DNA of 64,000 bases from Odontesthes bonariensis (GCF_027942865.1 NC_134516.1:26295822-26359821); one strand, 5' to 3'. Numbered from the stretch's first letter, positions 8,955-21,590 are shown. Translations and numbers: made by a program. The notes: generated by a model from the sequence alone, not told the origin.

Positions 8955-9074
8955 GCTTACGGCCACACCGCCCTGAACACGCCCGATCTCGTCCGATCTC
9001 GGAAGCCAAGCAGGGTCGGGCCTGGTTAGTACTTGGATGGGAGACCGCTTGGGAATACCAGGTGCTGTAAGCTT
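8955..9074 (+). rRNA. 5S: 5S rRNA gene, type A, unit 11
   Basis: Identical to unit 1. Upstream GATT, so the TATA element reads TATATAA; downstream T. Confidence 0.96.
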
Positions 9075-9370
9075 TTTTCTCTTCTCTCTGCGGCCTGCAT
9101 GTAACATCTGACCATTACCGTGTGCCACACAGACACCAGGAAGTTAACCAGCTTGGGCTGCTGCTGATTGGTTGGCAGACACCTCTGTTTCTGTTTGGCT
9201 CTCAGTCTCCATGTTGCTGATCCTGGATCTGCTGAGATGTCCCAGGCCATTGTTGGCTTTGATCCTCATACATTTAACTTTGTCCTCAGAAAGGACAAGT
9301 TCCAAAAAGTCAAACAGGGACTAGTTTTGCATTTGACGTAGCCAAACTGCATGCGCCTGGAGAAGCCAAA

Positions 9371-9490
9371 AGGCTTACAGCACCTGGTATTCCCAGGCGG
9401 TCTCCCATCCAAGTACTAACCAGGCCCGACTCTGCTTGGCTTCTGAGATCTGACAAGATCAGGCGTGTTCAGGGTGGTGTGGCCGTAAGC
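9371..9490 (-). rRNA. 5S: 5S rRNA gene, type B, unit 11 (C36T)
   Basis: Private C36T (9455 on the plus strand), a CpG transition in loop C. Palindrome loop A. Confidence 0.86.
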
Positions 9491-9848
9491 CAGCAATGGA
9501 ATCACAAACCAGCTCTTTATAGATTCTGAAACAGAATCTGTTATTGTATTCCGACTTGTAAAATAGAACTATACTGTTTAGAGAAGACGCAGTTTATGAG
9601 CATGTCGTGGGATTGAGCTTCCCTGGTTTCTCTATATGACAACGGACACAAAACTACACACAGGGAACAGAGGCTTTTGACAGACACTAAGTTATCTGAG
9701 AGTCCCATTTTCAGCTGCAAAGAACAATCACATCAGGGAAGTCAACGTGCAGGCTCAACAGCAGCCTCTCAAGCCAGCTCTCTGGTAAAAATAGGGGAAA
9801 CGTATGGTTCCAGCACCCATATAACATATATTTGTCACAGGGACTGTG

Positions 9849-9968
9849 GCTTACGGCCACACCGCCCTGAACACGCCCGATCTCGTCCGATCTCGGAAGC
9901 CAAGCAGGGTCGGGCCTGGTTAGTACTTGGATGGGAGACCGCTTGGGAATACCAGGTGCTGTAAGCTT
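9849..9968 (+). rRNA. 5S: 5S rRNA gene, type A, unit 12
   Basis: Identical to unit 1. Upstream CACC, downstream T. Confidence 0.96.
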
Positions 9969-10264
9969 TTTTCTCTTCTCTCTGCGGCCTGCATGTAACA
10001 TCTGACCATTACCGTGTGCCACACAGACACCAGGAAGTTAACCAGCTTGGGCTGCTGCTGATTGGTTGGCAGACACCTCTGTTTCTGTTTGGCTCTCAGT
10101 CTCCATGTTGCTGATCCTGGATCTGCTGAGATGTCCCAGGCCATTGTTGGCTTTGATCCTCATACATTTAACTTTGTCCTCAGAAAGGACAAGTTCCAAA
10201 AAGTCAAACAGGGACTAGTTTTGCATTTGACGTAGCCAAACTGCATGCGCCTGGAGAAGCCAAA

Positions 10265-10384
10265 AGGCTTACAGCACCTGGTATTCCCAGGCGGTCTCCC
10301 ATCCAAGTACTAACCAGGCCCGACTCTGCTTGGCTTCTGAGATCTGACGAGATCAGGCGTGTTCAGGGTGGTGTGGCTGTAAGC
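10265..10384 (-). rRNA. 5S: 5S rRNA gene, type B, unit 12 (G7A)
   Basis: G7A (10378), turning the G7-U112 wobble of helix I into A-U. Linked to T at 10548 (714-equivalent). Palindrome loop G. Confidence 0.87.
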
Positions 10385-10742
10385 CAGCAATGGAATCACA
10401 AACCAGCTCTTTATAGATTCTGAGACAGAATCTGTTATTGTATTCCGACTTGTAAAATAGAACTATACTGTTTAGAGAAGACGCAGTTTATGAGCATGTC
10501 GTGGGATTGAGCTTCCCTGGTTTCTCTATATGACAACGGACACAAAATTACACACAGGGAACAGAGGCTTTTGAGAGACACTAAGTTATCTGAGAGTCCC
10601 ATTTTCAGCTGCAGAGAACAATCACATCAGGGAAGTCAACGTGCAGGCTCAACAGCAGCCTCTCAAGCCAGCTCTCTGGTAAAAATAGGGGAAACGTATG
10701 GTTCCAGCACCCATATAACATATATTTGTCACAGGGACTGTG

Positions 10743-10862
10743 GCTTACGGCCACACCGCCCTGAACACGCCCGATCTCGTCCGATCTCGGAAGCCAAGCA
10801 GGGTCGGGCCTGGTTAGTACTTGGATGGGAGACCGCTTGGGAATACCAGGTGCTGTAAGCTT
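10743..10862 (+). rRNA. 5S: 5S rRNA gene, type A, unit 13
   Basis: Identical to unit 1. Upstream GGCC, downstream C. Confidence 0.96.
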
Positions 10863-11158
10863 TTTTCTCTTCTCTCTGCGGCCTGCATGTAACATCTGAC
10901 CATCACCGTGTGCCACACAGACACCAGGAAGTTAACCAGCTTGGGCTGCTGCTGATTGGTTGGCAGACACCTCTGTTTCTGTTTGGCTCTCAGTCTCCAT
11001 GTTGCTGATCCTGGATCTGCTGAGATGTCCCAGGCCATTGTTGGCTTTGATCCTCATACATTTAACTTTGTCCTCAGAAAGGACAAGTTCCAAAAAGTCA
11101 AACAGGGACTAGTTTTGCATTTGACGTAGCCAAACTGCATGCGCCTGGAGAAGCCAAA

Positions 11159-11278
11159 AGGCTTACAGCACCTGGTATTCCCAGGCGGTCTCCCATCCAA
11201 GTACTAACCAGGGCCGACTCTGCTTGGCTTCTGAGATCTGACGAGATCAGGCGTGTTCAGGGTGGTGTGGCCGTAAGC
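11159..11278 (-). rRNA. 5S: 5S rRNA gene, type B, unit 13 (G66C)
   Basis: G66C. Palindrome loop A. Confidence 0.87.
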
Positions 11279-11636
11279 CAGCAATGGAATCACAAACCAG
11301 CTCTTTATAGATTCTGAAACAGAATCTGTTATTGTATTCCGACTTGTAAAATAGAACTATACTGTTTAGAGAAGACGCAGTTTATGAGCATGTCGTGGGA
11401 TTGAGCTTCCCTGGTTTCTCTATATGACAACGGACACAAAACTACACACAGGGAACAGAGGCTTTTGACAGACACTAAGTTATCTGAGAGTCCCATTTTC
11501 AGCTGCAAAGAACAATCACATCAGGGAAGTCAACGTGCAGGCTCAACAGCAGCCTCTCAAGCCAGCTCTCTGGTAAAAATAGGGGAAACGTATGGTTCCA
11601 GCACCCATATAACATATATTTGTCACAGGGACTGTG

Positions 11637-11756
11637 GCTTACGGCCACACCGCCCTGAACACGCCCGATCTCGTCCGATCTCGGAAGCCAAGCAGGGTCG
11701 GGCCTGGTTAGTACTTGGATGGGAGACCGCTTGGGAATACCAGGTGCTGTAAGCTT
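11637..11756 (+). rRNA. 5S: 5S rRNA gene, type A, unit 14
   Basis: Identical to unit 1. Upstream CACC, downstream T. Confidence 0.96.
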
Positions 11757-12052
11757 TTTTCTCTTCTCTCTGCGGCCTGCATGTAACATCTGACCATTAC
11801 CGTGTGCCACACAGACACCAGGAAGTTAACCAGCTTGGGCTGCTGCTGATTGGTTGGCAGACACCTCTGTTTCTGTTTGGCTCTCAGTCTCCATGTTGCT
11901 GATCCTGGATCTGCTGAGATGTCCCAGGCCATTGTTGGCTTTGATCCTCATACATTTAACTTTGTCCTCAGAAAGGACAAGTTCCAAAAAGTCAAACAGG
12001 GACTAGTTTTGCATTTGACGTAGCCAAACTGCATGCGCCTGGAGAAGCCAAA

Positions 12053-12172
12053 AGGCTTACAGCACCTGGTATTCCCAGGCGGTCTCCCATCCAAGTACTA
12101 ACCAGGCCCGACTCTGCTTGGCTTCTGAGATCTGACGAGATCAGGCGTGTTCAGGGTGGTGTGGCCGTAAGC
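12053..12172 (-). rRNA. 5S: 5S rRNA gene, type B, unit 14
   Basis: Reference B. Palindrome loop A. Confidence 0.88.
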
Positions 12173-12530
12173 CAGCAATGGAATCACAAACCAGCTCTTT
12201 ATAGATTCTGAAACAGAATCTGTTATTGTATTCCGACTTGTAAAATAGAACTATACTGTTTAGAGAAGACGCAGTTTATGAGCATGTCGTGGGATTGAGC
12301 TTCCCTGGTTTCTCTATATGACAACGGACACAAAACTACACACAGGGAACAGAGGCTTTTGACAGACACTAAGTTATCTGAGAGTCCCATTTTCAGCTGC
12401 AAAGAACAATCACATCAGGGAAGTCAACGTGCAGGCTCAACAGCAGCCTCTCAAGCCAGCTCTCTGGTAAAAATAGGGGAAACGTATGGTTCCAGCACCC
12501 ATATAACATATATTTGTCACAGGGACTGTG

Positions 12531-12650
12531 GCTTACGGCCACACCGCCCTGAACACGCCCGATCTCGTCCGATCTCGGAAGCCAAGCAGGGTCGGGCCTG
12601 GTTAGTACTTGGATGGGAGACCGCTTGGGAATACCAGGTGCTGTAAGCTT
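12531..12650 (+). rRNA. 5S: 5S rRNA gene, type A, unit 15
   Basis: Identical to unit 1. Upstream CACC, downstream C. Confidence 0.96.
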
Positions 12651-12946
12651 TTTTCTCTTCTCTCTGCGGCCTGCATGTAACATCTGACCATCACCGTGTG
12701 CCACACAGACACCAGGAAGTTAACCAGCTTGGGCTGCTGCTGATTGGTTGGCAGACACCTCTGTTTCTGTTTGGCTCTCAGTCTCCATGTTGCTGATCCT
12801 GGATCTGCTGAGATGTCCCAGGCCATTGTTGGCTTTGATCCTCATACATTTAACTTTGTCCTCAGAAAGGACAAGTTCCAAAAAGTCAAACAGGGACTAG
12901 TTTTGCATTTGACGTAGCCAAACTGCATGCGCCTGGAGAAGCCAAA

Positions 12947-13066
12947 AGGCTTACAGCACCTGATATTCCCAGGCGGTCTCCCATCCAAGTACTAACCAGG
13001 CCCGACTCTGCTTGGCTTCTGAGATCTGACGAGATCAGGCGTGTTCAGGGTGGTGTGGCCGTAAGC
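12947..13066 (-). rRNA. 5S: 5S rRNA gene, type B, unit 15 (C104T)
   Basis: C104T. Palindrome loop G. Confidence 0.87.
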
Positions 13067-13424
13067 CAGCAATGGAATCACAAACCAGCTCTTTATAGAT
13101 TCTGAGACAGAATCTGTTATTGTATTCCGACTTGTAAAATAGAACTATACTGTTTAGAGAAGACGCAGTTTATGAGCATGTCGTGGGATTGAGCTTCCCT
13201 GGTTTCTCTATATGACAACGGACACAAAACTACACACAGGGAACAGAGGCTTTTGACAGACACTAAGTTATCTGAGAGTCCCATTTTCAGCTGCAGAGAA
13301 CAATCACATCAGGGAAGTCAACGTGCAGGCTCAACAGCAGCCTCTCAAGCCAGCTCTCTGGTAAAAATAGGGGAAACGTATGGTTCCAGCACCCATATAA
13401 CATATATTTGTCACAGGGACTGTG

Positions 13425-13544
13425 GCTTACGGCCACACCGCCCTGAACACGCCCGATCTCGTCCGATCTCGGAAGCCAAGCAGGGTCGGGCCTGGTTAGT
13501 ACTTGGATGGGAGACCGCTTGGGAATACCAGGTGCTGTAAGCTT
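13425..13544 (+). rRNA. 5S: 5S rRNA gene, type A, unit 16
   Basis: Identical to unit 1. Upstream CGCC, downstream C. Confidence 0.96.
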
Positions 13545-13840
13545 TTTTCTCTTCTCTCTGCGGCCTGCATGTAACATCTGACCATCACCGTGTGCCACAC
13601 AGACACCAGGAAGTTAACCAGCTTGGGCTGCTGCTGATTGGTTGGCAGACACCTCTGTTTCTGTTTGGCTCTCAGTCTCCATGTTGCTGATCCTGGATCT
13701 GCTGAGATGTCCCAGGCCATTGTTGGCTTTGATCCTCATACATTTAACTTTGTCCTCAGAAAGGACAAGTTCCAAAAAGTCAAACAGGGACTAGTTTTGC
13801 ATTTGACGTAGCCAAACTGCATGCGCCTGGAGAAGCCAAA

Positions 13841-13960
13841 AGGCTTACAGCACCTGGTATTCCCAGGCGGTCTCCCATCCAAGTACTAACCAGGCCCGAC
13901 TCTGCTTGGCTTCTGAGATCTGACGAGATCAGGCGTGTTCAGGGTGGTGTGGCCGTAAGC
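13841..13960 (-). rRNA. 5S: 5S rRNA gene, type B, unit 16
   Basis: Reference B. Palindrome loop A. Confidence 0.88.
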
Positions 13961-14318
13961 CAGCAATGGAATCACAAACCAGCTCTTTATAGATTCTGAA
14001 ACAGAATCTGTTATTGTATTCCGACTTGTAAAATAGAACTATACTGTTTAGAGAAGACGCAGTTTATGAGCATGTCGTGGGATTGAGCTTCCCTGGTTTC
14101 TCTATATGACAACGGACACAAAACTACACACAGGGAACAGAGGCTTTTGACAGACACTAAGTTATCTGAGAGTCCCATTTTCAGCTGCAAAGAACAATCA
14201 CATCAGGGAAGTCAACGTGCAGGCTCAACAGCAGCCTCTCAAGCCAGCTCTCTGGTAAAAATAGGGGAAACGTATGGTTCCAGCACCCATATAACATATA
14301 TTTGTCACAGGGACTGTG

Positions 14319-14438
14319 GCTTACGGCCACACCGCCCTGAACACGCCCGATCTCGTCCGATCTCGGAAGCCAAGCAGGGTCGGGCCTGGTTAGTACTTGG
14401 ATGGGAGACCGCTTGGGAATACCAGGTGCTGTAAGCTT
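14319..14438 (+). rRNA. 5S: 5S rRNA gene, type A, unit 17
   Basis: Identical to unit 1. Upstream CACC, downstream T. Confidence 0.96.
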
Positions 14439-14734
14439 TTTTCTCTTCTCTCTGCGGCCTGCATGTAACATCTGACCATTACCGTGTGCCACACAGACAC
14501 CAGGAAGTTAACCAGCTTGGGCTGCTGCTGATTGGTTGGCAGACACCTCTGTTTCTGTTTGGCTCTCAGTCTCCATGTTGCTGATCCTGGATCTGCTGAG
14601 ATGTCCCAGGCCATTGTTGGCTTTGATCCTCATACATTTAACTTTGTCCTCAGAAAGGACAAGTTCCAAAAAGTCAAACAGGGACTAGTTTTGCATTTGA
14701 CGTAGCCAAACTGCATGCGCCTGGAGAAGCCAAA

Positions 14735-14854
14735 AGGCTTACAGCACCTGGTATTCCCAGGCGGTCTCCCATCCAAGTACTAACCAGGGCCGACTCTGCT
14801 TGGCTTCTGAGATCTGACGAGATCAGGCGTGTTCAGGGTGGTGTGGCCGTAAGC
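14735..14854 (-). rRNA. 5S: 5S rRNA gene, type B, unit 17 (G66C)
   Basis: G66C. Palindrome loop A; A at the 658-equivalent (14962). Confidence 0.87.
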
Positions 14855-15212
14855 CAGCAATGGAATCACAAACCAGCTCTTTATAGATTCTGAAACAGAA
14901 TCTGTTATTGTATTCCGACTTGTAAAATAGAACTATACTGTTTAGAGAAGACGCAGTTTATAAGCATGTCGTGGGATTGAGCTTCCCTGGTTTCTCTATA
15001 TGACAACGGACACAAAACTACACACAGGGAACAGAGGCTTTTGACAGACACTAAGTTATCTGAGAGTCCCATTTTCAGCTGCAAAGAACAATCACATCAG
15101 GGAAGTCAACGTGCAGGCTCAACAGCAGCCTCTCAAGCCAGCTCTCTGGTAAAAATAGGGGAAACGTATGGTTCCAGCACCCATATAACATATATTTGTC
15201 ACAGGGACTGTG

Positions 15213-15332
15213 GCTTACGGCCACACCGCCCTGAACACGCCCGATCTCGTCCGATCTCGGAAGCCAAGCAGGGTCGGGCCTGGTTAGTACTTGGATGGGA
15301 GACCGCTTGGGAATACCAGGTGCTGTAAGCTT
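15213..15332 (+). rRNA. 5S: 5S rRNA gene, type A, unit 18
   Basis: Identical to unit 1. Upstream CACC, downstream C. Confidence 0.96.
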
Positions 15333-15628
15333 TTTTCTCTTCTCTCTGCGGCCTGCATGTAACATCTGACCATCACCGTGTGCCACACAGACACCAGGAA
15401 GTTAACCAGCTTGGGCTGCTGCTGATTGGTTGGCAGACACCTCTGTTTCTGTTTGGCTCTCAGTCTCCATGTTGCTGATCCTGGATCTGCTGAGATGTCC
15501 CAGGCCATTGTTGGCTTTGATCCTCATACATTTAACTTTGTCCTCAGAAAGGACAAGTTCCAAAAAGTCAAACAGGGACTAGTTTTGCATTTGACGTAGC
15601 CAAACTGCATGCGCCTGGAGAAGCCAAA

Positions 15629-15748
15629 AGGCTTACAGCACCTGGTATTCCCAGGCGGTCTCCCATCCAAGTACTAACCAGGCCCGACTCTGCTTGGCTT
15701 CTGAGATCTGACGAGATCAGGCGTGTTCAGGGTGGTGTGGCCGTAAGC
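15629..15748 (-). rRNA. 5S: 5S rRNA gene, type B, unit 18
   Basis: Reference B. Palindrome loop G. Confidence 0.88.
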
Positions 15749-16106
15749 CAGCAATGGAATCACAAACCAGCTCTTTATAGATTCTGAGACAGAATCTGTT
15801 ATTGTATTCCGACTTGTAAAATAGAACTATACTGTTTAGAGAAGACGCAGTTTATGAGCATGTCGTGGGATTGAGCTTCCCTGGTTTCTCTATATGACAA
15901 CGGACACAAAACTACACACAGGGAACAGAGGCTTTTGACAGACACTAAGTTATCTGAGAGTCCCATTTTCAGCTGCAAAGAACAATCACATCAGGGAAGT
16001 CAACGTGCAGGCTCAACAGCAGCCTCTCAAGCCAGCTCTCTGGTAAAAATAGGGGAAACGTATGGTTCCAGCACCCATATAACATATATTTGTCACAGGG
16101 ACTGTG

Positions 16107-16226
16107 GCTTACGGCCACACCGCCCTGAACACGCCCGATCTCGTCCGATCTCGGAAGCCAAGCAGGGTCGGGCCTGGTTAGTACTTGGATGGGAGACCGC
16201 TTGGGAATACCAGGTGCTGTAAGCTT
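16107..16226 (+). rRNA. 5S: 5S rRNA gene, type A, unit 19
   Basis: Identical to unit 1. Upstream CACC, downstream T. Confidence 0.96.
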
Positions 16227-16522
16227 TTTTCTCTTCTCTCTGCGGCCTGCATGTAACATCTGACCATTACCGTGTGCCACACAGACACCAGGAAGTTAAC
16301 CAGCTTGGGCTGCTGCTGATTGGTTGGCAGACACCTCTGTTTCTGTTTGGCTCTCAGTCTCCATGTTGCTGATCCTGGATCTGCTGAGATGTCCCAGGCC
16401 ATTGTTGGCTTTGATCCTCATACATTTAACTTTGTCCTCAGAAAGGACAAGTTCCAAAAAGTCAAACAGGGACTAGTTTTGCATTTGACGTAGCCAAACT
16501 GCATGCGCCTGGAGAAGCCAAA

Positions 16523-16642
16523 AGGCTTACAGCACCTGGTATTCCCAGGCGGTCTCCCATCCAAGTACTAACCAGGCCCGACTCTGCTTGGCTTCTGAGA
16601 TCTGACGAGATCAGGCGTGTTCAGGGTGGTGTGGCCGTAAGC
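16523..16642 (-). rRNA. 5S: 5S rRNA gene, type B, unit 19
   Basis: Reference B. Palindrome loop G. Confidence 0.88.
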
Positions 16643-17000
16643 CAGCAATGGAATCACAAACCAGCTCTTTATAGATTCTGAGACAGAATCTGTTATTGTA
16701 TTCCGACTTGTAAAATAGAACTATACTGTTTAGAGAAGACGCAGTTTATGAGCATGTCGTGGGATTGAGCTTCCCTGGTTTCTCTATATGACAACGGACA
16801 CAAAACTACACACAGGGAACAGAGGCTTTTGACAGACACTAAGTTATCTGAGAGTCCCATTTTCAGCTGCAAAGAACAATCACATCAGGGAAGTCAACGT
16901 GCAGGCTCAACAGCAGCCTCTCAAGCCAGCTCTCTGGTAAAAATAGGGGAAACGTATGGTTCCAGCACCCATATAACATATATTTGTCACAGGGACTGTG

Positions 17001-17120
17001 GCTTACGGCCACACCGCCCTGAACACGCCCGATCTCGTCCGATCTCGGAAGCCAAGCAGGGTCGGGCCTGGTTAGTACTTGGATGGGAGACCGCTTGGGA
17101 ATACCAGGTGCTGTAAGCTT
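17001..17120 (+). rRNA. 5S: 5S rRNA gene, type A, unit 20
   Basis: Identical to unit 1. Upstream CACC, downstream C. Confidence 0.96.
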
Positions 17121-17416
17121 TTTTCTCTTCTCTCTGCGGCCTGCATGTAACATCTGACCATCACCGTGTGCCACACAGACACCAGGAAGTTAACCAGCTT
17201 GGGCTGCTGCTGATTGGTTGGCAGACACCTCTGTTTCTGTTTGGCTCTCAGTCTCCATGTTGCTGATCCTGGATCTGCTGAGATGTCCCAGGCCATTGTT
17301 GGCTTTGATCCTCATACATTTAACTTTGTCCTCAGAAAGGACAAGTTCCAAAAAGTCAAACAGGGACTAGTTTTGCATTTGACGTAGCCAAACTGCATGC
17401 GCCTGGAGAAGCCAAA

Positions 17417-17536
17417 AGGCTTACAGCACCTGATATTCCCAGGCGGTCTCCCATCCAAGTACTAACCAGGCCCGACTCTGCTTGGCTTCTGAGATCTGAC
17501 GAGATCAGGCGTGTTCAGGGTGGTGTGGCCGTAAGC
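17417..17536 (-). rRNA. 5S: 5S rRNA gene, type B, unit 20 (C104T)
   Basis: C104T. Palindrome loop G. Confidence 0.87.
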
Positions 17537-17894
17537 CAGCAATGGAATCACAAACCAGCTCTTTATAGATTCTGAGACAGAATCTGTTATTGTATTCCGA
17601 CTTGTAAAATAGAACTATACTGTTTAGAGAAGACGCAGTTTATGAGCATGTCGTGGGATTGAGCTTCCCTGGTTTCTCTATATGACAACGGACACAAAAC
17701 TACACACAGGGAACAGAGGCTTTTGAGAGACACTAAGTTATCTGAGAGTCCCATTTTCAGCTGCAAAGAACAATCACATCAGGGAAGTCAATGTGCAGGC
17801 TCAACAGCAGCCTCTCAAGCCAGCTCTCTGGTAAAAATAGGGGAAACGTATGGTTCCAGCACCTATATAACATATATTTGTCACAGGGACTGTG

Positions 17895-18014
17895 GCTTAC
17901 GGCCACACCGCCCTGAACACGCCCGATCTCGTCCGATCTCGGAAGCCAAGCAGGGTCGGGCCTGGTTAGTACTTGGATGGGAGACCGCTTGGGAATACCA
18001 GGTGCTGTAAGCTT
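17895..18014 (+). rRNA. 5S: 5S rRNA gene, type A, unit 21
   Basis: Identical to unit 1. Upstream GATT (TATATAA form), downstream T. Confidence 0.96.
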
Positions 18015-18310
18015 TTTTCTCTTCTCTCTGCGGCCTGCATGTAACATCTGACCATTACCGTGTGCCACACAGACACCAGGAAGTTAACCAGCTTGGGCTG
18101 CTGCTGATTGGTTGGCAGACACCTCTGTTTCTGTTTGGCTCTCAGTCTCCATGTTGCTGATCCTGGATCTGCTGAGATGTCCCAGGCCATTGTTGGCTTT
18201 GATCCTCATACATTTAACTTTGTCCTCAGAAAGGACAAGTTCCAAAAAGTCAAACAGGGACTAGTTTTGCATTTGACGTAGCCAAACTGCATGCGCCTGG
18301 AGAAGCCAAA

Positions 18311-18430
18311 AGGCTTACAGCACCTGGTATTCCCAGGCGGTCTCCCATCCAAGTACTAACCAGGCCCGACTCTGCTTGGCTTCTGAGATCTGACGAGATC
18401 AGGCGTGTTCAGGGTGGTGTGGCCGTAAGC
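18311..18430 (-). rRNA. 5S: 5S rRNA gene, type B, unit 21
   Basis: Reference B. Palindrome loop A. Confidence 0.88.
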
Positions 18431-18788
18431 CAGCAATGGAATCACAAACCAGCTCTTTATAGATTCTGAAACAGAATCTGTTATTGTATTCCGACTTGTA
18501 AAATAGAACTATACTGTTTAGAGAAGACGCAGTTTATGAGCATGTCGTGGGATTGAGCTTCCCTGGTTTCTCTATATGACAACGGACACAAAACTACACA
18601 CAGGGAACAGAGGCTTTTGACAGACACTAAGTTATCTGAGAGTCCCATTTTCAGCTGCAAAGAACAATCACATCAGGGAAGTCAACGTGCAGGCTCAACA
18701 GCAGCCTCTCAAGCCAGCTCTCTGGTAAAAATAGGGGAAACGTATGGTTCCAGCACCCATATAACATATATTTGTCACAGGGACTGTG

Positions 18789-18908
18789 GCTTACGGCCAC
18801 ACCGCCCTGAACACGCCCGATCTCGTCCGATCTCGGAAGCCAAGCAGGGTCGGGCCTGGTTAGTACTTGGATGGGAGACCGCTTGGGAATACCAGGTGCT
18901 GTAAGCTT
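18789..18908 (+). rRNA. 5S: 5S rRNA gene, type A, unit 22
   Basis: Identical to unit 1. Upstream CACC, downstream T. Confidence 0.96.
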
Positions 18909-19204
18909 TTTTCTCTTCTCTCTGCGGCCTGCATGTAACATCTGACCATTACCGTGTGCCACACAGACACCAGGAAGTTAACCAGCTTGGGCTGCTGCTG
19001 ATTGGTTGGCAGACACCTCTGTTTCTGTTTGGCTCTCAGTCTCCATGTTGCTGATCCTGGATCTGCTGAGATGTCCCAGGCCATTGTTGGCTTTGATCCT
19101 CATACATTTAACTTTGTCCTCAGAAAGGACAAGTTCCAAAAAGTCAAACAGGGACTAGTTTTGCATTTGACGTAGCCAAACTGCATGCGCCTGGAGAAGC
19201 CAAA

Positions 19205-19324
19205 AGGCTTACAGCACCTGGTATTCCCAGGCGGTCTCCCATCCAAGTACTAACCAGGCCCGACTCTGCTTGGCTTCTGAGATCTGACGAGATCAGGCGT
19301 GTTCAGGGTGGTGTGGCTGTAAGC
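19205..19324 (-). rRNA. 5S: 5S rRNA gene, type B, unit 22 (G7A)
   Basis: G7A, linked to T at the 714-equivalent. Private G to A at 19423 in the flank. Palindrome loop G. Confidence 0.87.
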
Positions 19325-19682
19325 CAGCAATGGAATCACAAACCAGCTCTTTATAGATTCTGAGACAGAATCTGTTATTGTATTCCGACTTGTAAAATAG
19401 AACTATACTGTTTAGAGAAGACACAGTTTATGAGCATGTCGTGGGATTGAGCTTCCCTGGTTTCTCTATATGACAACGGACACAAAATTACACACAGGGA
19501 ACAGAGGCTTTTGAGAGACACTAAGTTATCTGAGAGTCCCATTTTCAGCTGCAGAGAACAATCACATCAGGGAAGTCAACGTGCAGGCTCAACAGCAGCC
19601 TCTCAAGCCAGCTCTCTGGTAAAAATAGGGGAAACGTATGGTTCCAGCACCCATATAACATATATTTGTCACAGGGACTGTG

Positions 19683-19802
19683 GCTTACGGCCACACCGCC
19701 CTGAACACGCCCGATCTCGTCCGATCTCGGAAGCCAAGCAGGGTCGGGCCTGGTTAGTACTTGGATGGGAGACCGCTTGGGAATACCAGGTGCTGTAAGC
19801 TT
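19683..19802 (+). rRNA. 5S: 5S rRNA gene, type A, unit 23
   Basis: Identical to unit 1. Upstream GGCC, downstream C. Confidence 0.96.
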
Positions 19803-20098
19803 TTTTCTCTTCTCTCTGCGGCCTGCATGTAACATCTGACCATCACCGTGTGCCACACAGACACCAGGAAGTTAACCAGCTTGGGCTGCTGCTGATTGGT
19901 TGGCAGACACCTCTGTTTCTGTTTGGCTCTCAGTCTCCATGTTGCTGATCCTGGATCTGCTGAGATGTCCCAGGCCATTGTTGGCTTTGATCCTCATACA
20001 TTTAACTTTGTCCTCAGAAAGGACAAGTTCCAAAAAGTCAAACAGGGACTAGTTTTGCATTTGACGTAGCCAAACTGCATGCGCCTGGAGAAGCCAAA

Positions 20099-20218
20099 AG
20101 GCTTACAGCACCTGGTATTCCCAGGCGGTCTCCCATCCAAGTACTAACCAGGGCCGACTCTGCTTGGCTTCTGAGATCTGACGAGATCAGGCGTGTTCAG
20201 GGTGGTGTGGCCGTAAGC
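20099..20218 (-). rRNA. 5S: 5S rRNA gene, type B, unit 23 (G66C)
   Basis: G66C. Palindrome loop A. Confidence 0.87.
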
Positions 20219-20576
20219 CAGCAATGGAATCACAAACCAGCTCTTTATAGATTCTGAAACAGAATCTGTTATTGTATTCCGACTTGTAAAATAGAACTAT
20301 ACTGTTTAGAGAAGACGCAGTTTATGAGCATGTCGTGGGATTGAGCTTCCCTGGTTTCTCTATATGACAACGGACACAAAACTACACACAGGGAACAGAG
20401 GCTTTTGACAGACACTAAGTTATCTGAGAGTCCCATTTTCAGCTGCAAAGAACAATCACATCAGGGAAGTCAACGTGCAGGCTCAACAGCAGCCTCTCAA
20501 GCCAGCTCTCTGGTAAAAATAGGGGAAACGTATGGTTCCAGCACCCATATAACATATATTTGTCACAGGGACTGTG

Positions 20577-20696
20577 GCTTACGGCCACACCGCCCTGAAC
20601 ACGCCCGATCTCGTCCGATCTCGGAAGCCAAGCAGGGTCGGGCCTGGTTAGTACTTGGATGGGAGACCGCTTGGGAATACCAGGTGCTGTAAGCTT
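20577..20696 (+). rRNA. 5S: 5S rRNA gene, type A, unit 24
   Basis: Identical to unit 1. Upstream CACC, downstream T. Confidence 0.96.
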
Positions 20697-20992
20697 TTTT
20701 CTCTTCTCTCTGCGGCCTGCATGTAACATCTGACCATTACCGTGTGCCACACAGACACCAGGAAGTTAACCAGCTTGGGCTGCTGCTGATTGGTTGGCAG
20801 ACACCTCTGTTTCTGTTTGGCTCTCAGTCTCCATGTTGCTGATCCTGGATCTGCTGAGATGTCCCAGGCCATTGTTGGCTTTGATCCTCATACATTTAAC
20901 TTTGTCCTCAGAAAGGACAAGTTCCAAAAAGTCAAACAGGGACTAGTTTTGCATTTGACGTAGCCAAACTGCATGCGCCTGGAGAAGCCAAA

Positions 20993-21112
20993 AGGCTTAC
21001 AGCACCTGGTATTCCCAGGCGGTCTCCCATCCAAGTACTAACCAGGGCCGACTCTGCTTGGCTTCTGAGATCTGACGAGATCAGGCGTGTTCAGGGTGGT
21101 GTGGCCGTAAGC
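20993..21112 (-). rRNA. 5S: 5S rRNA gene, type B, unit 24 (G66C)
   Basis: G66C, in contrast to the equivalent unit 14. Palindrome loop A. Confidence 0.87.
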
Positions 21113-21470
21113 CAGCAATGGAATCACAAACCAGCTCTTTATAGATTCTGAAACAGAATCTGTTATTGTATTCCGACTTGTAAAATAGAACTATACTGTT
21201 TAGAGAAGACGCAGTTTATGAGCATGTCGTGGGATTGAGCTTCCCTGGTTTCTCTATATGACAACGGACACAAAACTACACACAGGGAACAGAGGCTTTT
21301 GACAGACACTAAGTTATCTGAGAGTCCCATTTTCAGCTGCAAAGAACAATCACATCAGGGAAGTCAACGTGCAGGCTCAACAGCAGCCTCTCAAGCCAGC
21401 TCTCTGGTAAAAATAGGGGAAACGTATGGTTCCAGCACCCATATAACATATATTTGTCACAGGGACTGTG

Positions 21471-21590
21471 GCTTACGGCCACACCGCCCTGAACACGCCC
21501 GATCTCGTCCGATCTCGGAAGCCAAGCAGGGTCGGGCCTGGTTAGTACTTGGATGGGAGACCGCTTGGGAATACCAGGTGCTGTAAGCTT
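21471..21590 (+). rRNA. 5S: 5S rRNA gene, type A, unit 25
   Basis: Identical to unit 1. Upstream CACC, downstream C. Confidence 0.96.

Larger units (their letters stand above)
3591..12530. repeat. Higher-order repeat block I, units 5-14
   Basis: Ten units with an ordered series of variants: C104T B; upstream CGCC; G66C B with A at the 658-equivalent; two plain units; C104T B; upstream GATT; G7A B with T at the 714-equivalent; upstream GGCC with G66C B; plain. The same order returns in units 15-23, 41-50 and 51-59. Confidence 0.8.
12531..20576. repeat. Higher-order repeat block II, units 15-23
   Basis: Repeats the variant order of units 5-13. The tenth unit (24) differs from its counterpart, unit 14, by carrying G66C, so the block is perfect for nine units. 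Confidence 0.8.
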